NCBI RefSeq assembly: GCF_000182925.2
Contig: NC_026503.1
Location: forward strand, 372,001-436,000
Direction: 5' to 3'
Length of the DNA: 64,000 bases
Source: Neurospora crassa OR74A
Taxonomy: Eukaryota > Ascomycota > Sordariomycetes > Sordariales > Sordariaceae
Shown here: piece after piece, positions 22,404 to 31,661 of the stretch
How the letters are laid out: every line of letters begins with the position of its first letter
Position numbering within the stretch: position 1 is the stretch's first letter
The notes under the pieces: generated by a model
What the model was told of the DNA's origin: nothing
Seen by the model: the letters and a program-made list of their open reading frames with translations, nothing else
The model's database searches: none
Translations under genes and position numbers: made by a program

Positions 22404-22979
22404 ATGAATGCGAACAGAAAGTGGAATCCTGACAAGGACGACTGGCCCAAGAGGTCGATTACCTATGGCCAGTTGAAATATCGACTGGACAACCGCGCCG
22501 AGAAGAAGGGACCTCCGGTCGTACTCCACAACACCCAAGACATAGGAACTGAAGAGTTCCCGGAGCCGGTAACTCACTGGATAGAGAACTGGGCTGGTCG
22601 TTCCAGCGAAGTCTCCCTGAATGTGATCAAAGGCACCGAGAAGCTTTGCAGGGAGGAGGCTAAGGACATTGGTTTCACCTGTGTCATCATCAGATCAGGC
22701 ATCCATACAAAAACGAATCAGTACAACGAGGATGGAACCGTCCTGACAGAATTCAACGCCAAGAGCGGCATGTACCAGAACGTTGTGGCGGACGACGACC
22801 CACATATTACCGTCTATATGGGGTTCGGTTTAGACGAATTAGTTGTCCAGGGACACATCTATATTGTGTGGGATGAGAAAGCCCTGTTCAACATGCGCCT
22901 TGTCAAAGACCCCCAGCGAGAGCGCAAGATTGTTCTCGAGGGACGGGAAAAGGTTGCCTCGGAGTATTGGCTTATCTGA
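22404..22979 (+). CDS. cluster A family protein, member 2
   Basis: Predicted 191 residues from ATG 22404 (CCAAGATGA context). CTAAC followed by CCAAAG just upstream (22369-22387) suggests a leader intron. The N-terminus has KWNPDKDDWPKRSITYGQL. The core has WIENWAGRSSEVS, GTEKLCREEAKDIGF, VIIRSGIHTKTNQY, DPHITVYMG, VVQGHIYIVWD and a C-terminal VASEYWLI. It shares long blocks with the 24924 protein and shorter ones with 15021 and 27289. Function is unknown; no signal peptide or membrane segment is present. The intact frame and conserved blocks argue for a real, selected gene. Confidence 0.8.
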   Translation: MNANRKWNPDKDDWPKRSITYGQLKYRLDNRAEKKGPPVVLHNTQDIGTEEFPEPVTHWIENWAGRSSEVSLNVIKGTEKLCREEAKDIGFTCVIIRSGIHTKTNQYNEDGTVLTEFNAKSGMYQNVVADDDPHITVYMGFGLDELVVQGHIYIVWDEKALFNMRLVKDPQRERKIVLEGREKVASEYWLI

Positions 22980-24122
22980 TGCCAGTGCTCAAGCACCTTC
23001 TCTGTTGGGCCAACTCCTCTTTTTCGACCAGGGAACATACCTCTACCCAGTGGTACCAGTCTACGACATCCATCGGCCGTTTGCTTTCGTCGACTTCGAC
23101 TTTCTTCCACACAGTCTCCGGCAACATCACTTCCTTTCTTCTTTTTTCGACTACAGCAAGCTCGATCTCAACTTCGATTTTCTTTCACTCAGTCTGCGAC
23201 GTTCTCACTTCCTCTCTTTTTCCTCGACTACAGCATGCTCATTCTCGACTTCGACCTTTGTTTTCATTCAATTTCCGACTTCGACCTTTCACCTCGACTT
23301 TCCAACTCTCGACTTTGACCGCTTAACTCCCTTCTTCAGCATCAGCATTTTCGACTTCGTTCATATCACATCGGACCATTTTCCCTTCCAGCGAAGCATT
23401 GGTGGAGTTTGGGGTTCGCTATAAGCGTGGGGCATGCATCAGCAATCTGGGCGTTAGCGCGTCGATTTGGGCGATTTCACATTCGGTTTAGCAAGGTCTT
23501 TATCTCTAGGGCTGACCGAGGGTTTGGAGTTAGATCATTACAACTTTTATTGATATAATTGCCCGTTCTCCCTAATTTCCATTCTACTCGGACCTGTGTG
23601 TTAATGGTTATGATGTTCTTCCTTCCGGTACAAGTGTTTGGGCCTGCTCAGTGAAATGGCTGGATGCGGGATACTTGGAACGATGATAAATGTGGAGGTA
23701 CCAGTGTGGCAGACACTCGCAGTTCACGTCGCCTACAGAGTTGTACGCGTACAGAGAAAGCCTTCCAATTATTTGATGGGTGTTCACTCAACGCCTCCGT
23801 ATTTTACTTCCTCATCTATAACGGCTATTGTGTTGCATCCCCTGCATTATCCCCTAGGATATACCTCGACTACCGACTATTCTACTATGTTTGGCTTGTT
23901 ATTTCTGAGCCTTCCATGTCACCCATTTGCTACATGGGGTAACTTGAAAACATCGCATTGAGAAGGCGCTGACTACTAGGTACAGTCACGGTAGTACCAT
24001 GTTTGATACCAGAAGGTATAGAAAACGATATTTGCTCTCTCCCTTCATTTATTTTCCATTTTGACGTCCTATAACTAGAGGTAGGTTTCGTCAACCACGT
24101 AGTTCGGATTGCATCTGCCATC
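22980..24122. other. 3' flank rich in TTCGAC words; no gene seen
   Basis: From 23085 to 23350 the plus strand is C/T-rich with many TTCGACTT and CTCGACTT repeats. Comparable C/T-rich flanks follow the 24924 gene (25650-25860) and the 27289 gene (27900-28350). The long frame over 22843-23424 is this low-complexity sequence and is not called as a gene. Confidence 0.45.
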
Positions 24123-24190
24123 ATGGATCATCAACAATGGAATCCTAAGATCACCATCTGGCCGTTAGGCCAAACATTCGTTTCACTGTG
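24123..24190 (+). pseudogene. short N-terminal remnant of a cluster A gene
   Basis: An ATG at 24123 opens MDHQQWNPKITIWPLGQTF and then stops. WNP...W(P)...(Q) matches the spacing in the 22404 protein start (KWNPDKDDWP...YGQL). The fragment is too short to be sure, but its position between two intact members supports a relic. Confidence 0.35.
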
Positions 24191-24923
24191 AACCATGAAA
24201 GCAAGCACATAAGTACAACGAAAAGCCGGTCGACGTTCAGCGCTTGGGACTCCTAGGAATCTCGTGCTGGTGCCGCTTTGGCTCTGACGTTCCAAGATTC
24301 ACTCAACACCATGCTGGCTGGCATCACAACCTTGAGAACGCCAGGTCTTTGGCCCAAACGGACCGGTGACCTGGAAGTTGGGTCAAGGTTTGGCCCTTCC
24401 GACAAGTCGTGGATGTATGTATACGGGTTAATTCACTGCACACTCGAGTTCAGGTTTTTCGCCCAACCTTGCGGTTTAGGTTCACTGTCGTCTATCTGTC
24501 GCTTGACAAATGTTTTCTTCTATCCTCATAAGAATCGCACTTCTACCTCCCAAATTCTTCAACGATTTTTTCCCTACCCATCGACATTTCGATCTTCGTT
24601 GATTCGGCAAACATCCTACATCTCGCCTACCTCAACCACACCACTGAATCGACTACATCGATCATCTTGGCTACGCTCACTTCTTCAACACATCCTACAT
24701 CTCACCTACCTTAAGCATCTCGACAAAATCGACGACCTCGATACCCTCAAGTACGCCCACATCTTCAACAAACAATCTCGACCTCCAAGTCTCTAGACTT
24801 TCAGTCAACTCAAAGAATCCAAAGTCACCCATTCAAAGGTATAATCACCGCTCTACTCCATCAAACTACCGCGCGCACAACACTAACACGAGGACAGACC
24901 ACCTTCACAACACCTAAATCACA

Positions 24924-25505
24924 ATGCCTGGGTTTGAAATTCCCACTACTAGAGTTTGGAAGCCCGAGGATGGGTACCCCACAAGGGGTATCACACTCGA
25001 GAGGCTCTTTGCCCGCCTGCAGCGCAAGCGCGGAAAGTTAGACGAAGAAGTCGAGTTTCAACGGGAGGCACCCGTCTCCCCGGACTACCCGGAAGTGAAG
25101 ATCTTTTGGGCGGAAAACTGGGCTGGAAGGTCCAGCGAAGTCACCATGGACCGAGTAAGGGGTACAGAAAAGATTTTGAGAGAGGAAGCCCATCGCCTCG
25201 GTTTTCAGGTCGTTATTGTTCGCTCCGGCGTCCATAACGAAACCAATCAGTATGCCGAGGACGGCACCGTTCTTACTTATGTCGACCAGAGGACCGGAAG
25301 AACCCGAAACCTAGTAGCCGAGGACGATCCTCACATGACGATCTACCTGGGTTATGATCTTGACCACATCGTCGTGCAAGGGCACGTTTACATTGTCTGG
25401 GATACCAAAGCCTCGTTCAATATGCGCATCGTCCGAAATGCGTCTGATCGGAAAATTGTCCAACCATGGCGGCAACCTGTCGCTTCAGAGTATTGGTATC
25501 TCTAG
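24924..25505 (+). CDS. cluster A family protein, member 3
   Basis: Predicted 193 residues from ATG 24924 (ATCACAATGCC context). CTAAC and CAG at about 24881-24898 suggest a leader intron. Blocks in order: MPGFEIPTTRV, GITLERLFARLQRKRGK, WAENWAGRSSEVT, GTEKILREEAHRLGF, VVIVRSGVHNETNQY, DPHMTIYLG, VVQGHVYIVWD and VASEYWYL. All three family histidines are present. The likely fold is compact and cytosolic with no membrane segment. Function is unknown. The truncated copy at 17885 starts with the same residues, so this subtype has been duplicated over a distance of 7 kb. Confidence 0.8.
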   Translation: MPGFEIPTTRVWKPEDGYPTRGITLERLFARLQRKRGKLDEEVEFQREAPVSPDYPEVKIFWAENWAGRSSEVTMDRVRGTEKILREEAHRLGFQVVIVRSGVHNETNQYAEDGTVLTYVDQRTGRTRNLVAEDDPHMTIYLGYDLDHIVVQGHVYIVWDTKASFNMRIVRNASDRKIVQPWRQPVASEYWYL

Positions 25506-26231
25506 AGGTAATCAGTCGACACTCGCATGCGATCCTCCACGGTCCCTTCAATGCTTAGGTTCAACCGTCTGTTCTCTCTCTTCCCTGTCGACATACTTCC
25601 AGTCGCAACTCCACTCTATACCCCGTGGTACTGTTTCCTTTTCTCGACGTCATCCTGGCCGAATAGAGGTAGTCTTCAGCTTCCGGCCATCCTATTTCGG
25701 AATTCGACTTCACGTCTCCACCAATCATCGACCTCATCTTTTTTGCGACTTTTCTTCTTTTCGACATCTTCCTCTTCCAACGCCTCCTCCTCTCGCCAGG
25801 CTACCTACCTACATTTTCTTTCGGCAAATTCCTCTTTCGAAAATTCGGTTTTCATTCGGTCTACTAGCACATGAAGTCATGGGTCAGAGCACAGGAACTA
25901 GCGAGGAGTTAAGGCGTTGATTCCAGCGATTTTTACGTGGTACCAGGCAGCGTTTTGCGGATGGAATGATGGGACACTGGCGGCCATTTGAACATTTGGA
26001 ATTTCATGTCACGGTTTTTCGAGCATGTTTGGAGTTCGGAAGCGTTACAAAAATTGATATTTCCTGCCTCTACATATCCAGAGTCTTTGCTTTATAACCT
26101 TGTTTGTTAGAGGTACGTAATGAGTGAAATAACTGAACGAGGAATGTGATGACGAAATGTAATCATCAGCTAAGGCAAATGCACAACGTACCTACAATTA
26201 CCGTATACCACAGTGGGAATACAAGGAGGGG
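25506..26231. other. intergenic, C/T-rich 3' flank; no gene seen
   Basis: The first part resembles the C/T-rich flank after the 22404 gene. The rest is normal composition up to the TIR element. Confidence 0.4.
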
Positions 26232-26423
26232 ATCAAGTCTTGAGGGGGGGTTACAAGGCTTGACTGGTTTGTTAGAGCTGATAACGAGACAAGCCTTGTT
26301 GCAAAAGCAAGCACTGTTGGTTGAGGGAGGCTTCTGATTAGTTGGATTTGGGTGTAAAATAGCAAAAGCTAAAGACCCCTATAATGACCTTCTGAAAGGG
26401 CCACTATAAGAGTCTTTGCCCTG

Positions 26424-26504
26424 TTTTTTTTTTTTTTTTTTCTTTTTTTTTTTTTTTTCCTCTACAGTTAGCCGCCGGGGGGGGGGGGGGGGGGGGGGGG
26501 GGGG
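26424..26504. repeat. poly-T tract followed by poly-G tract
   Basis: T18, one C, T16 (26424-26458), a short unique spacer, then G28 (26477-26504). Read on the minus strand this is a C-tract followed by an A-rich tail downstream of the tRNA-like segment. Exact lengths are prone to sequencing error. Confidence 0.9.
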
Positions 26505-26571
26505 TGGGTCCGGATGAGGGTATTCACACTTTCACTTCCGCGCGAGACTTCTCGCGCGACGAAAAAAAACC

Positions 26572-26643
26572 TATAACTATTTGGAATCGAACTAGCGATC
26601 TCGAAAAGAAATACAACGACGAGAACCATTGAACCACTGGCCC
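26572..26643 (-). other. tRNA-like segment with Pol III A and B boxes (possible SINE head)
   Basis: On the minus strand TGGTTCAATGG fits the A-box consensus and AGTTCGATTCC (26583-26593) fits the B-box, 32 bases apart, which suits a tRNA-like promoter. The T-arm and acceptor stems do not pair well, so it is not a functional tRNA. Downstream on the same strand lie a T-run, a C-tract and an A-rich tail within 220 bases, the layout of a tRNA-derived SINE. It may equally be part of the surrounding TIR element. Confidence 0.45.
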
Positions 26644-26939
26644 AATTGATAGAATATTAGTCTTGGTTCTCTTTCTTATATTAGGGAGTAGGGGAAATAA
26701 CTTTGGAAAAAAAAAAGATCTAAGAAAGCACTAAGTTTTTAAATATTTCAGCAGTCGTTTATAGCGTACTCTCAAGCCAACCAATTAGAAGCCTCCCTCA
26801 ACTAATAGTGTTTGCTTTCGCAACAAGGCTTGTCAAAATGCAAGCATTGGACCCCCCTAACAAGGCTTGATGTGCTGGTGATTTTCCCGCTATGGTTTAT
26901 ATCTACCTACATACACTTCACAACACCTTCAAACACCTA

Positions 26940-27240
26940 GACGTCTTCAAGCATGGAGATACCTACCACGAGAGAGCTAGCCGCCGCAGAGATAAGCCCA
27001 TGGTATTCGAAGAATTCGCCGACGAAAGCCATGGCTCTCCAGATCATCCTGATATATCCATCTACTGGTTAGAGCACTGGGGTAACATGGAACCCAGTTT
27101 ACGGAGATGATTCTTTCAACAGAATGAAGGGGACCGAGTCTACAACAAGAGAAACCAGCACGATGCCTTGAGCACCATGGCGGTAACCCAGATCTGGTTT
27201 ACAGTCAGACGGATCTACGAGAGATACCAGAAGCACGACC
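26940..27240 (+). pseudogene. broken cluster A gene, 27289 type
   Basis: A frame ending at 27110 contains YHERASRRRDKP, FADESHGSPDHPDISIYWLEHWG, matching the YERSWRNRHKP...PEISVHWLEVWG region of the 27289 protein, then stops. Shortly after, MKGTESTTRETS matches the GTEK-x-x-REE block in another frame, and near 27205 VRRIYERYQKHD repeats the N-terminal YER block again. The histidine core is missing. It looks like two overlapping partial copies just before the full copy. Confidence 0.6.
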
Positions 27241-27288
27241 TCACTATCTATATACTTCACCTCAAATCAAACCACAGACCAATAAAAG

Positions 27289-27894
27289 GTGCCACCCCAA
27301 CGTAGACCAAGATACCAACCGCAACCGTGGGACCCGGAAACGGGTTATTATCCCGAAAAAGGCGTCAACGTCAAAACAATCTACGAGCGATCTTGGCGTA
27401 ACCGCCACAAACCAGTCGAAGTCCCCGACTTCCAAGACGAGAGCTTCGGCTTTCCCAACTTTCCAGAGATCTCTGTCCACTGGCTGGAGGTTTGGGGTGA
27501 AAACCCCAACTACGATGGAAAGAAGGACCTCATGCTAGCGACAGAGGCCATTTGCCGTGCCGAGGCAGCTCGCCTCGATTTGAACGCCGTTGTGATCAGG
27601 ACAGGACTGCACAACAAAAAGGATCAGCACGCTGTCGACGGGACCGTGTTGACTTATGAGGACCCGAGAACGGGGTACATCAAGAATGATACCGCCAACG
27701 CTGATTGGCATTTCACTGTAGAGGTATACATGGGTTATGATGAGGAAAACGTCATCATTCAAGGCCACATTTATGTGGCCTTTGACTCCAAGGCCCCACA
27801 GGGGCTTAGGATCATGAACAACCCGTCCGTGGAGAAAAAGCACGTTGACACCGGTAAGGGGTACGTTGCTTCCGAGTTCTGGACCGTTACTTGA
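27289..27894 (+). CDS. cluster A family protein, member 4, with GTG at the start position
   Basis: The frame encodes about 201 residues with all family blocks: WDPETGYYPEKG, YERSWRNRHKP, PEISVHWLEVWG, TEAICRAEAARLDL, VVIRTGLHNKKDQH, HFTVEVYMG, IIQGHIYVAFD and VASEFWTV. The place where the other members have ATGCC reads GTGCC, with an in-frame TAA just upstream. So either the start codon has been lost, a weak GTG start is used, or an upstream exon supplies the ATG through the AG at 27287-27288. VEVYMG has two extra residues relative to other copies, and FD replaces WD. The frame is otherwise intact, so loss, if real, is recent. Confidence 0.55.
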   Translation: MPPQRRPRYQPQPWDPETGYYPEKGVNVKTIYERSWRNRHKPVEVPDFQDESFGFPNFPEISVHWLEVWGENPNYDGKKDLMLATEAICRAEAARLDLNAVVIRTGLHNKKDQHAVDGTVLTYEDPRTGYIKNDTANADWHFTVEVYMGYDEENVIIQGHIYVAFDSKAPQGLRIMNNPSVEKKHVDTGKGYVASEFWTVT

Positions 27895-30800
27895 GGTAGC
27901 CGGCCAAAGTTGGCCTTCTTCCTCCAGTCCTATCTTCACTTATCAGCGTCGACGCTAAGGCTCCAGTCCTGTCTTCTTCATGCTCTCGACCCAAGTCTGG
28001 TCTCTTCTTATTCCGGCAAACCAATACCCAGTGGTAGTCATCCGGTCTTGTCCATCGCTTCATGTTCTACGGCTTTGCGTTCTCGCCTTCCGCATTTCAG
28101 CTTTCATTTCGTTACGACATCAGCATTCAGCCAGCATCTATTGGCGTTCAGCATGTCCTTTTTCTCCCTGCGTCTTTTTCCTGTCACCGGCAACGGACTT
28201 TCTCTCACGACATAGACCCAGCGGTCCTCATCGCTAAGCCGCTTCTTCGATCGACAAGACTCATCTCTTTTTTTTTCAATTTTTCTATCCGGCATTCATC
28301 GGTTCGGCATCTCTTTTTCCGGCGGTACCATTTTCGTTCAAGGGCATGGAGTAAGGTGTTGGCATTGGCGTTGGCGTTGCATGTGGCGTGAAAGTCTGGC
28401 ACATAGCCGCACAGGGGTGGATATCATTTGTTCTAGGGCTGGAGAATGGACGGGTTTGATCAGGGCTGGCTTCCACGGAAAGTGCTAGGTATGCAGGTAA
28501 TGAAAATGGGTGTCATCTTTGTGATATTTCGACAGTTTAACGTCGCTGTCTTGAACTCGTGCTGTGTCGACTTGTTCATAATCTATGTTGTGGTAGTTCG
28601 AAAGGCCACAAAGCGCTGAAGTTGGCCCGTCTCTGTACATGACTCCCGTCCAGAGAATGAGGGTCGCAGCGGGGAGTGGATTGGCGGGTATCCAGTATAT
28701 CACGAAGTGGTGTTTCGACATGCGCCCTTGGGAAATTTTGAGCAGGCAGGTAGTGACGCTCAGCGTCAATCTGTTTTCGTCCCCCCTCTTGCTCACATTC
28801 TTGCGCATCCTTGCTCGCCAATAAACTACTTGTCCGTTGATCAGGGCAATGCGTAATCTATCCGGCATTCATGGGCTGAAATGACAAATGGAAGATACAG
28901 CGGTGAATATGAGTCTTGCCTGAAGCCCTCAGGTGGTTCAATGTCGATGCGACACCCGCAGGTCAAATCGGAATCTCGTCTTCATGAAGTAACCAAACTT
29001 TCGGGTGAAATCATTTGTTCTTCCTCAAAATGAGAAGACATCTGGTATCGCAACATGCGGACTGTGTGTGTTGCCGAACGGAACAGATAAATCGAAGCCT
29101 GCGAGTTGCCAGGTGATCAGAGACACCTTGATTGTTGGCAATCCGGCCCCGAAGAGGATAAGCAGCGAAAATGACCAATGGCGAGAGTGTAGCCAAGTCG
29201 AGGGTAAGCATTGAAGGCCTTCCACGAGGCTGCAAATTGCTCTTCCCTGATGTTGATGAGCTCCGATTTTTCACGGCACTTGGGTCTGTCACACAAGTAC
29301 CTCTAGGTTCTCCCGGTCTTTCCACTCTCATCAGTCGGCGTACGGTCGGACGGTACAAATGCAATCTTGACGCCCGTGGATGTGTTTACTGTAAAAGATC
29401 CGAGTTCGAGGAAGGTATGAGATCACTTGAGGGATAACCGCGTTCCAAGAAATCTGCCAGCACGAGGGTACGTCTAGGGAATGGGGTGGATACGGGGAGG
29501 AAAGCCCTTCATAAATACCGATGAGGCGTGAGACACTTGCGTCTTTCCAGTCACTGAAAGCTCGAAGCCCTTCCATTTCCGAGAGTGCTGCCCTAGCTGA
29601 CAACGGTTACTTGGAGCGAGCGGGAGGAAGCGAGTGTTACGCGGAGATCGAACTGACGTGATGGTAGAATCCAATAGGCATCAATATCGTAGACGGGGTG
29701 CCTGGAGAATGTGGGTCGAGCGAGTTCCACTATAAAAATGAATAAAATGAGAACCAAGAGAAAGTCAGTGAGGGCAAACTTCACATGCCCTCGTTGAGGC
29801 AGTCGCCCTTGTCGGAAACAAAAACACTCATGGCGCAATCGATGATCATCCGGTCGCCCTCCTTCCAATTTTCCCTCTACATCTGAGTCTCGGGGGCTGC
29901 TGTACACAAGGAAGCGATGTTCGCGGGAAAGCGCTGTAGGATACATTTTGAGAGGGGTTTCTGGGAAGGCACCAGGCTGTACGATGCAAATGAACGCAGG
30001 TCCAATCGACAGCAGGGTACCCCTCATTTCACGAGGAAACAACGAGCTTTAAAAGTGATTTCCACAATCAAGCTGCAGCGATGACATGCATGATACACAG
30101 TACTTCCCTTGTCTTTTACAGTGCTGGGTTTTTCCCTTCCACCGGACGCCGAGCAAGCGCACAAACTTGACCAAAACACCATGACCGGCCTCACCAAGAC
30201 ACCAAGTCAACATGTCAACATCTCAACATCGGCTCAACACCCCACCACCACCATCAACGCCAACATATTTTCGAGTCCTGGCTCCTTCCCTCTCGTGCCC
30301 AATCTAAGCCCTTCAGACTAGCCGTCTCTCTCTCTCTCTTTCTCTCTACAATAACAAACAACACAGTCAGTAACCCATGCCTGTCCATATGACCCCACCT
30401 CCCTTTAAGTCCTGACAGCATAACTCCCCTGCCCGCCACCCACATACACCACGTCCTTATCCCCATTCTGCCTCTCCACCGCACAACGCAATATTGACAA
30501 ATCACCTACTTTGGACGTCATTTTCGTGCGCCTTGGCGGACATTTGGCTCAATGCCGCAGACATTAGAGCCGCGCGGAATTTGGAAACATGATATGGTAC
30601 AAGAGGCTAAATACCTACCTACCAAGCCGAAGATCAGCAACCGAGTCGAATCTGGAACTTAGGTCCGATTCAATAATTAAACGGCTGATACTAACACCCA
30701 ACCCAACAGGCCTCTCAGCCCTGTCCCGCGATACCCCCGTCAAAACCTCCGATGCGTCCCATAGGAAGACGACGCTCAACAACACCCTCAAAGTCCTCAT

Positions 30801-31170
30801 CAAGTTCGCCCTCATCGAGCGGACCACCGAGTCCCACAACAGCATCACACCCCTAACCCGCAGCGCTAGCACAGTTAGCTCTCGCACTTCTACCAACCGC
30901 AGTCTCGACACTCCTGGTACGAATCAACATCGGAATTACAGTGACTCCTCTGACTCGCTCGACCTCTTGCGGATTCACTCGGTCCTTCTGCCGTGTTTTC
31001 TGCCATGCTTTATCCTGCCGTGGGGAGTCGTGTATGTCCGGACGGCACAATTTTTGGATATTGTAAGCCTCCTTCATATTCCAATTCATTTTTGTTTTTT
31101 TTTCCTTTCTGTTCTCGTCTCCTTACAATCCACCTTATCCTCTCGGTCCTCTCTGTTTTTCGCTAACCAG
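27895..31170. other. poorly coding region, no gene assigned
   Basis: The first 450 bases are a C/T-rich 3' flank of the 27289 gene. Minus-strand frames at 28485-28868, 29011-29364 and 29593-30042 are of moderate length, and the last has a hydrophobic run (DFLLVLILFIFIVEL), but none shows a domain and I could not join them with good splice sites. A decayed or many-exon minus-strand gene remains possible. A TC-repeat lies near 30325-30350. From 30600 to 31170 the plus strand has Ser/Pro-rich open stretches that may belong to the next gene. Confidence 0.35.
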
Positions 31171-31661
31171 AAACAGGCGCATGCCTCGCAACCACCTGCC
31201 GAATTACGCTGAAGGGCAGCAGCAGCAGCAGCAGCAGCACCAACAAGACGACCAACAAGACGGCCAACAAGACGGCCAACAAGACGACCAACAAGACGAC
31301 CAGTTGCATCAGGAACAGCAGCAGGAGCCACAGTTGGAGCTTTGGCATAGACGAGTTCATGTTCCAGACGTGGAGATGGCTGTCGTCGCCGCTGATCCCG
31401 CCCCTCCCCAGCACCAAGACCCCTAGTGGAGGCCGTGGATCAAGGATAAGTAGGTCCATGCTATTCCCATATTATGAAATTCATCGCTGACAGTTGCATA
31501 CCAGTGCAGCGCCTACCCGGCAGTCAAGTTTTGCGTCGATGCCGCCAACAGGGTCTCGCAGGCCTTCAGCAAGTAATTTCCGATGTCCGTACCTGACGAT
31601 GGGTAGTAGGAAATCTAGAAGATCATCAGTTGTGTCTGTCATCCACGTGTTGTGCTACTGA
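31171..31661 (+). CDS. possible 3' part of a spliced Ser/Thr/Arg-rich gene
   Basis: CTAACCAG ends at 31170 and looks like a branch point and acceptor. In one frame the next stretch encodes poly-Ser, then repeated TNKT/TNKA, then FGIDEFMFQTWRW, LSSPLIPPLPSTKTPSGG and RGSRI up to 31449. A donor GTAGGT (31450), branch CTGAC and acceptor TGCAG (31509) define a 60-base intron. The last exon reads PTRQSSFASMPPTGSRRPS and ends at TGA 31659-31661. Upstream exons are not resolved. The alternative frame is Gln/Asp-rich and stops at 31426. No family is recognised; low-complexity composition and uncertain splicing make this a tentative call. Confidence 0.35.
31217..31302. repeat. CAG run followed by a 12-bp repeat
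   Basis: A CAG run of about seven units is followed by about five copies of a 12-base unit close to ACCAACAAGACG. Depending on frame it encodes Gln/Asp-rich or Ser then Thr-Asn-Lys repeats. Confidence 0.8.

Larger units (their letters stand above)
26232..26871. mobile_element. short TIR element (MITE-like)
   Basis: The two ends are inverted repeats of about 100 bases. The left arm reads ATCAAGTCTTG... and later GACAAGCCTTGTTGC... and TGAGGGAGGCTTCT (26232-26350). The reverse complement of 26770-26871 reads ATCAAGCCTTG... with the same internal blocks. The arms differ mainly by G/A and C/T. There is no transposase frame, so this would be a non-autonomous DNA element of about 640 bases. A target-site duplication is not clear. 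It contains homopolymers and a tRNA-like segment, listed separately, which may be a nested insertion. It sits inside the cluster A array, between the 24924 gene and a broken copy. Confidence 0.65.

Noticed and set aside
22843-23424. 193-codon plus-strand frame after the 22404 gene
   Set aside because: It begins inside that gene in another frame and is then mostly TTCGAC-type low-complexity sequence.
26572-26643. Functional tRNA gene
   Set aside because: A and B boxes are present but T-arm and acceptor stems do not pair, so it is only tRNA-like.
31163-31459. Leucine-rich minus-strand frame resembling a membrane protein
   Set aside because: It is the reverse reading of CAG and 12-bp repeats; Leu/Val runs are expected from CTG/GTC.
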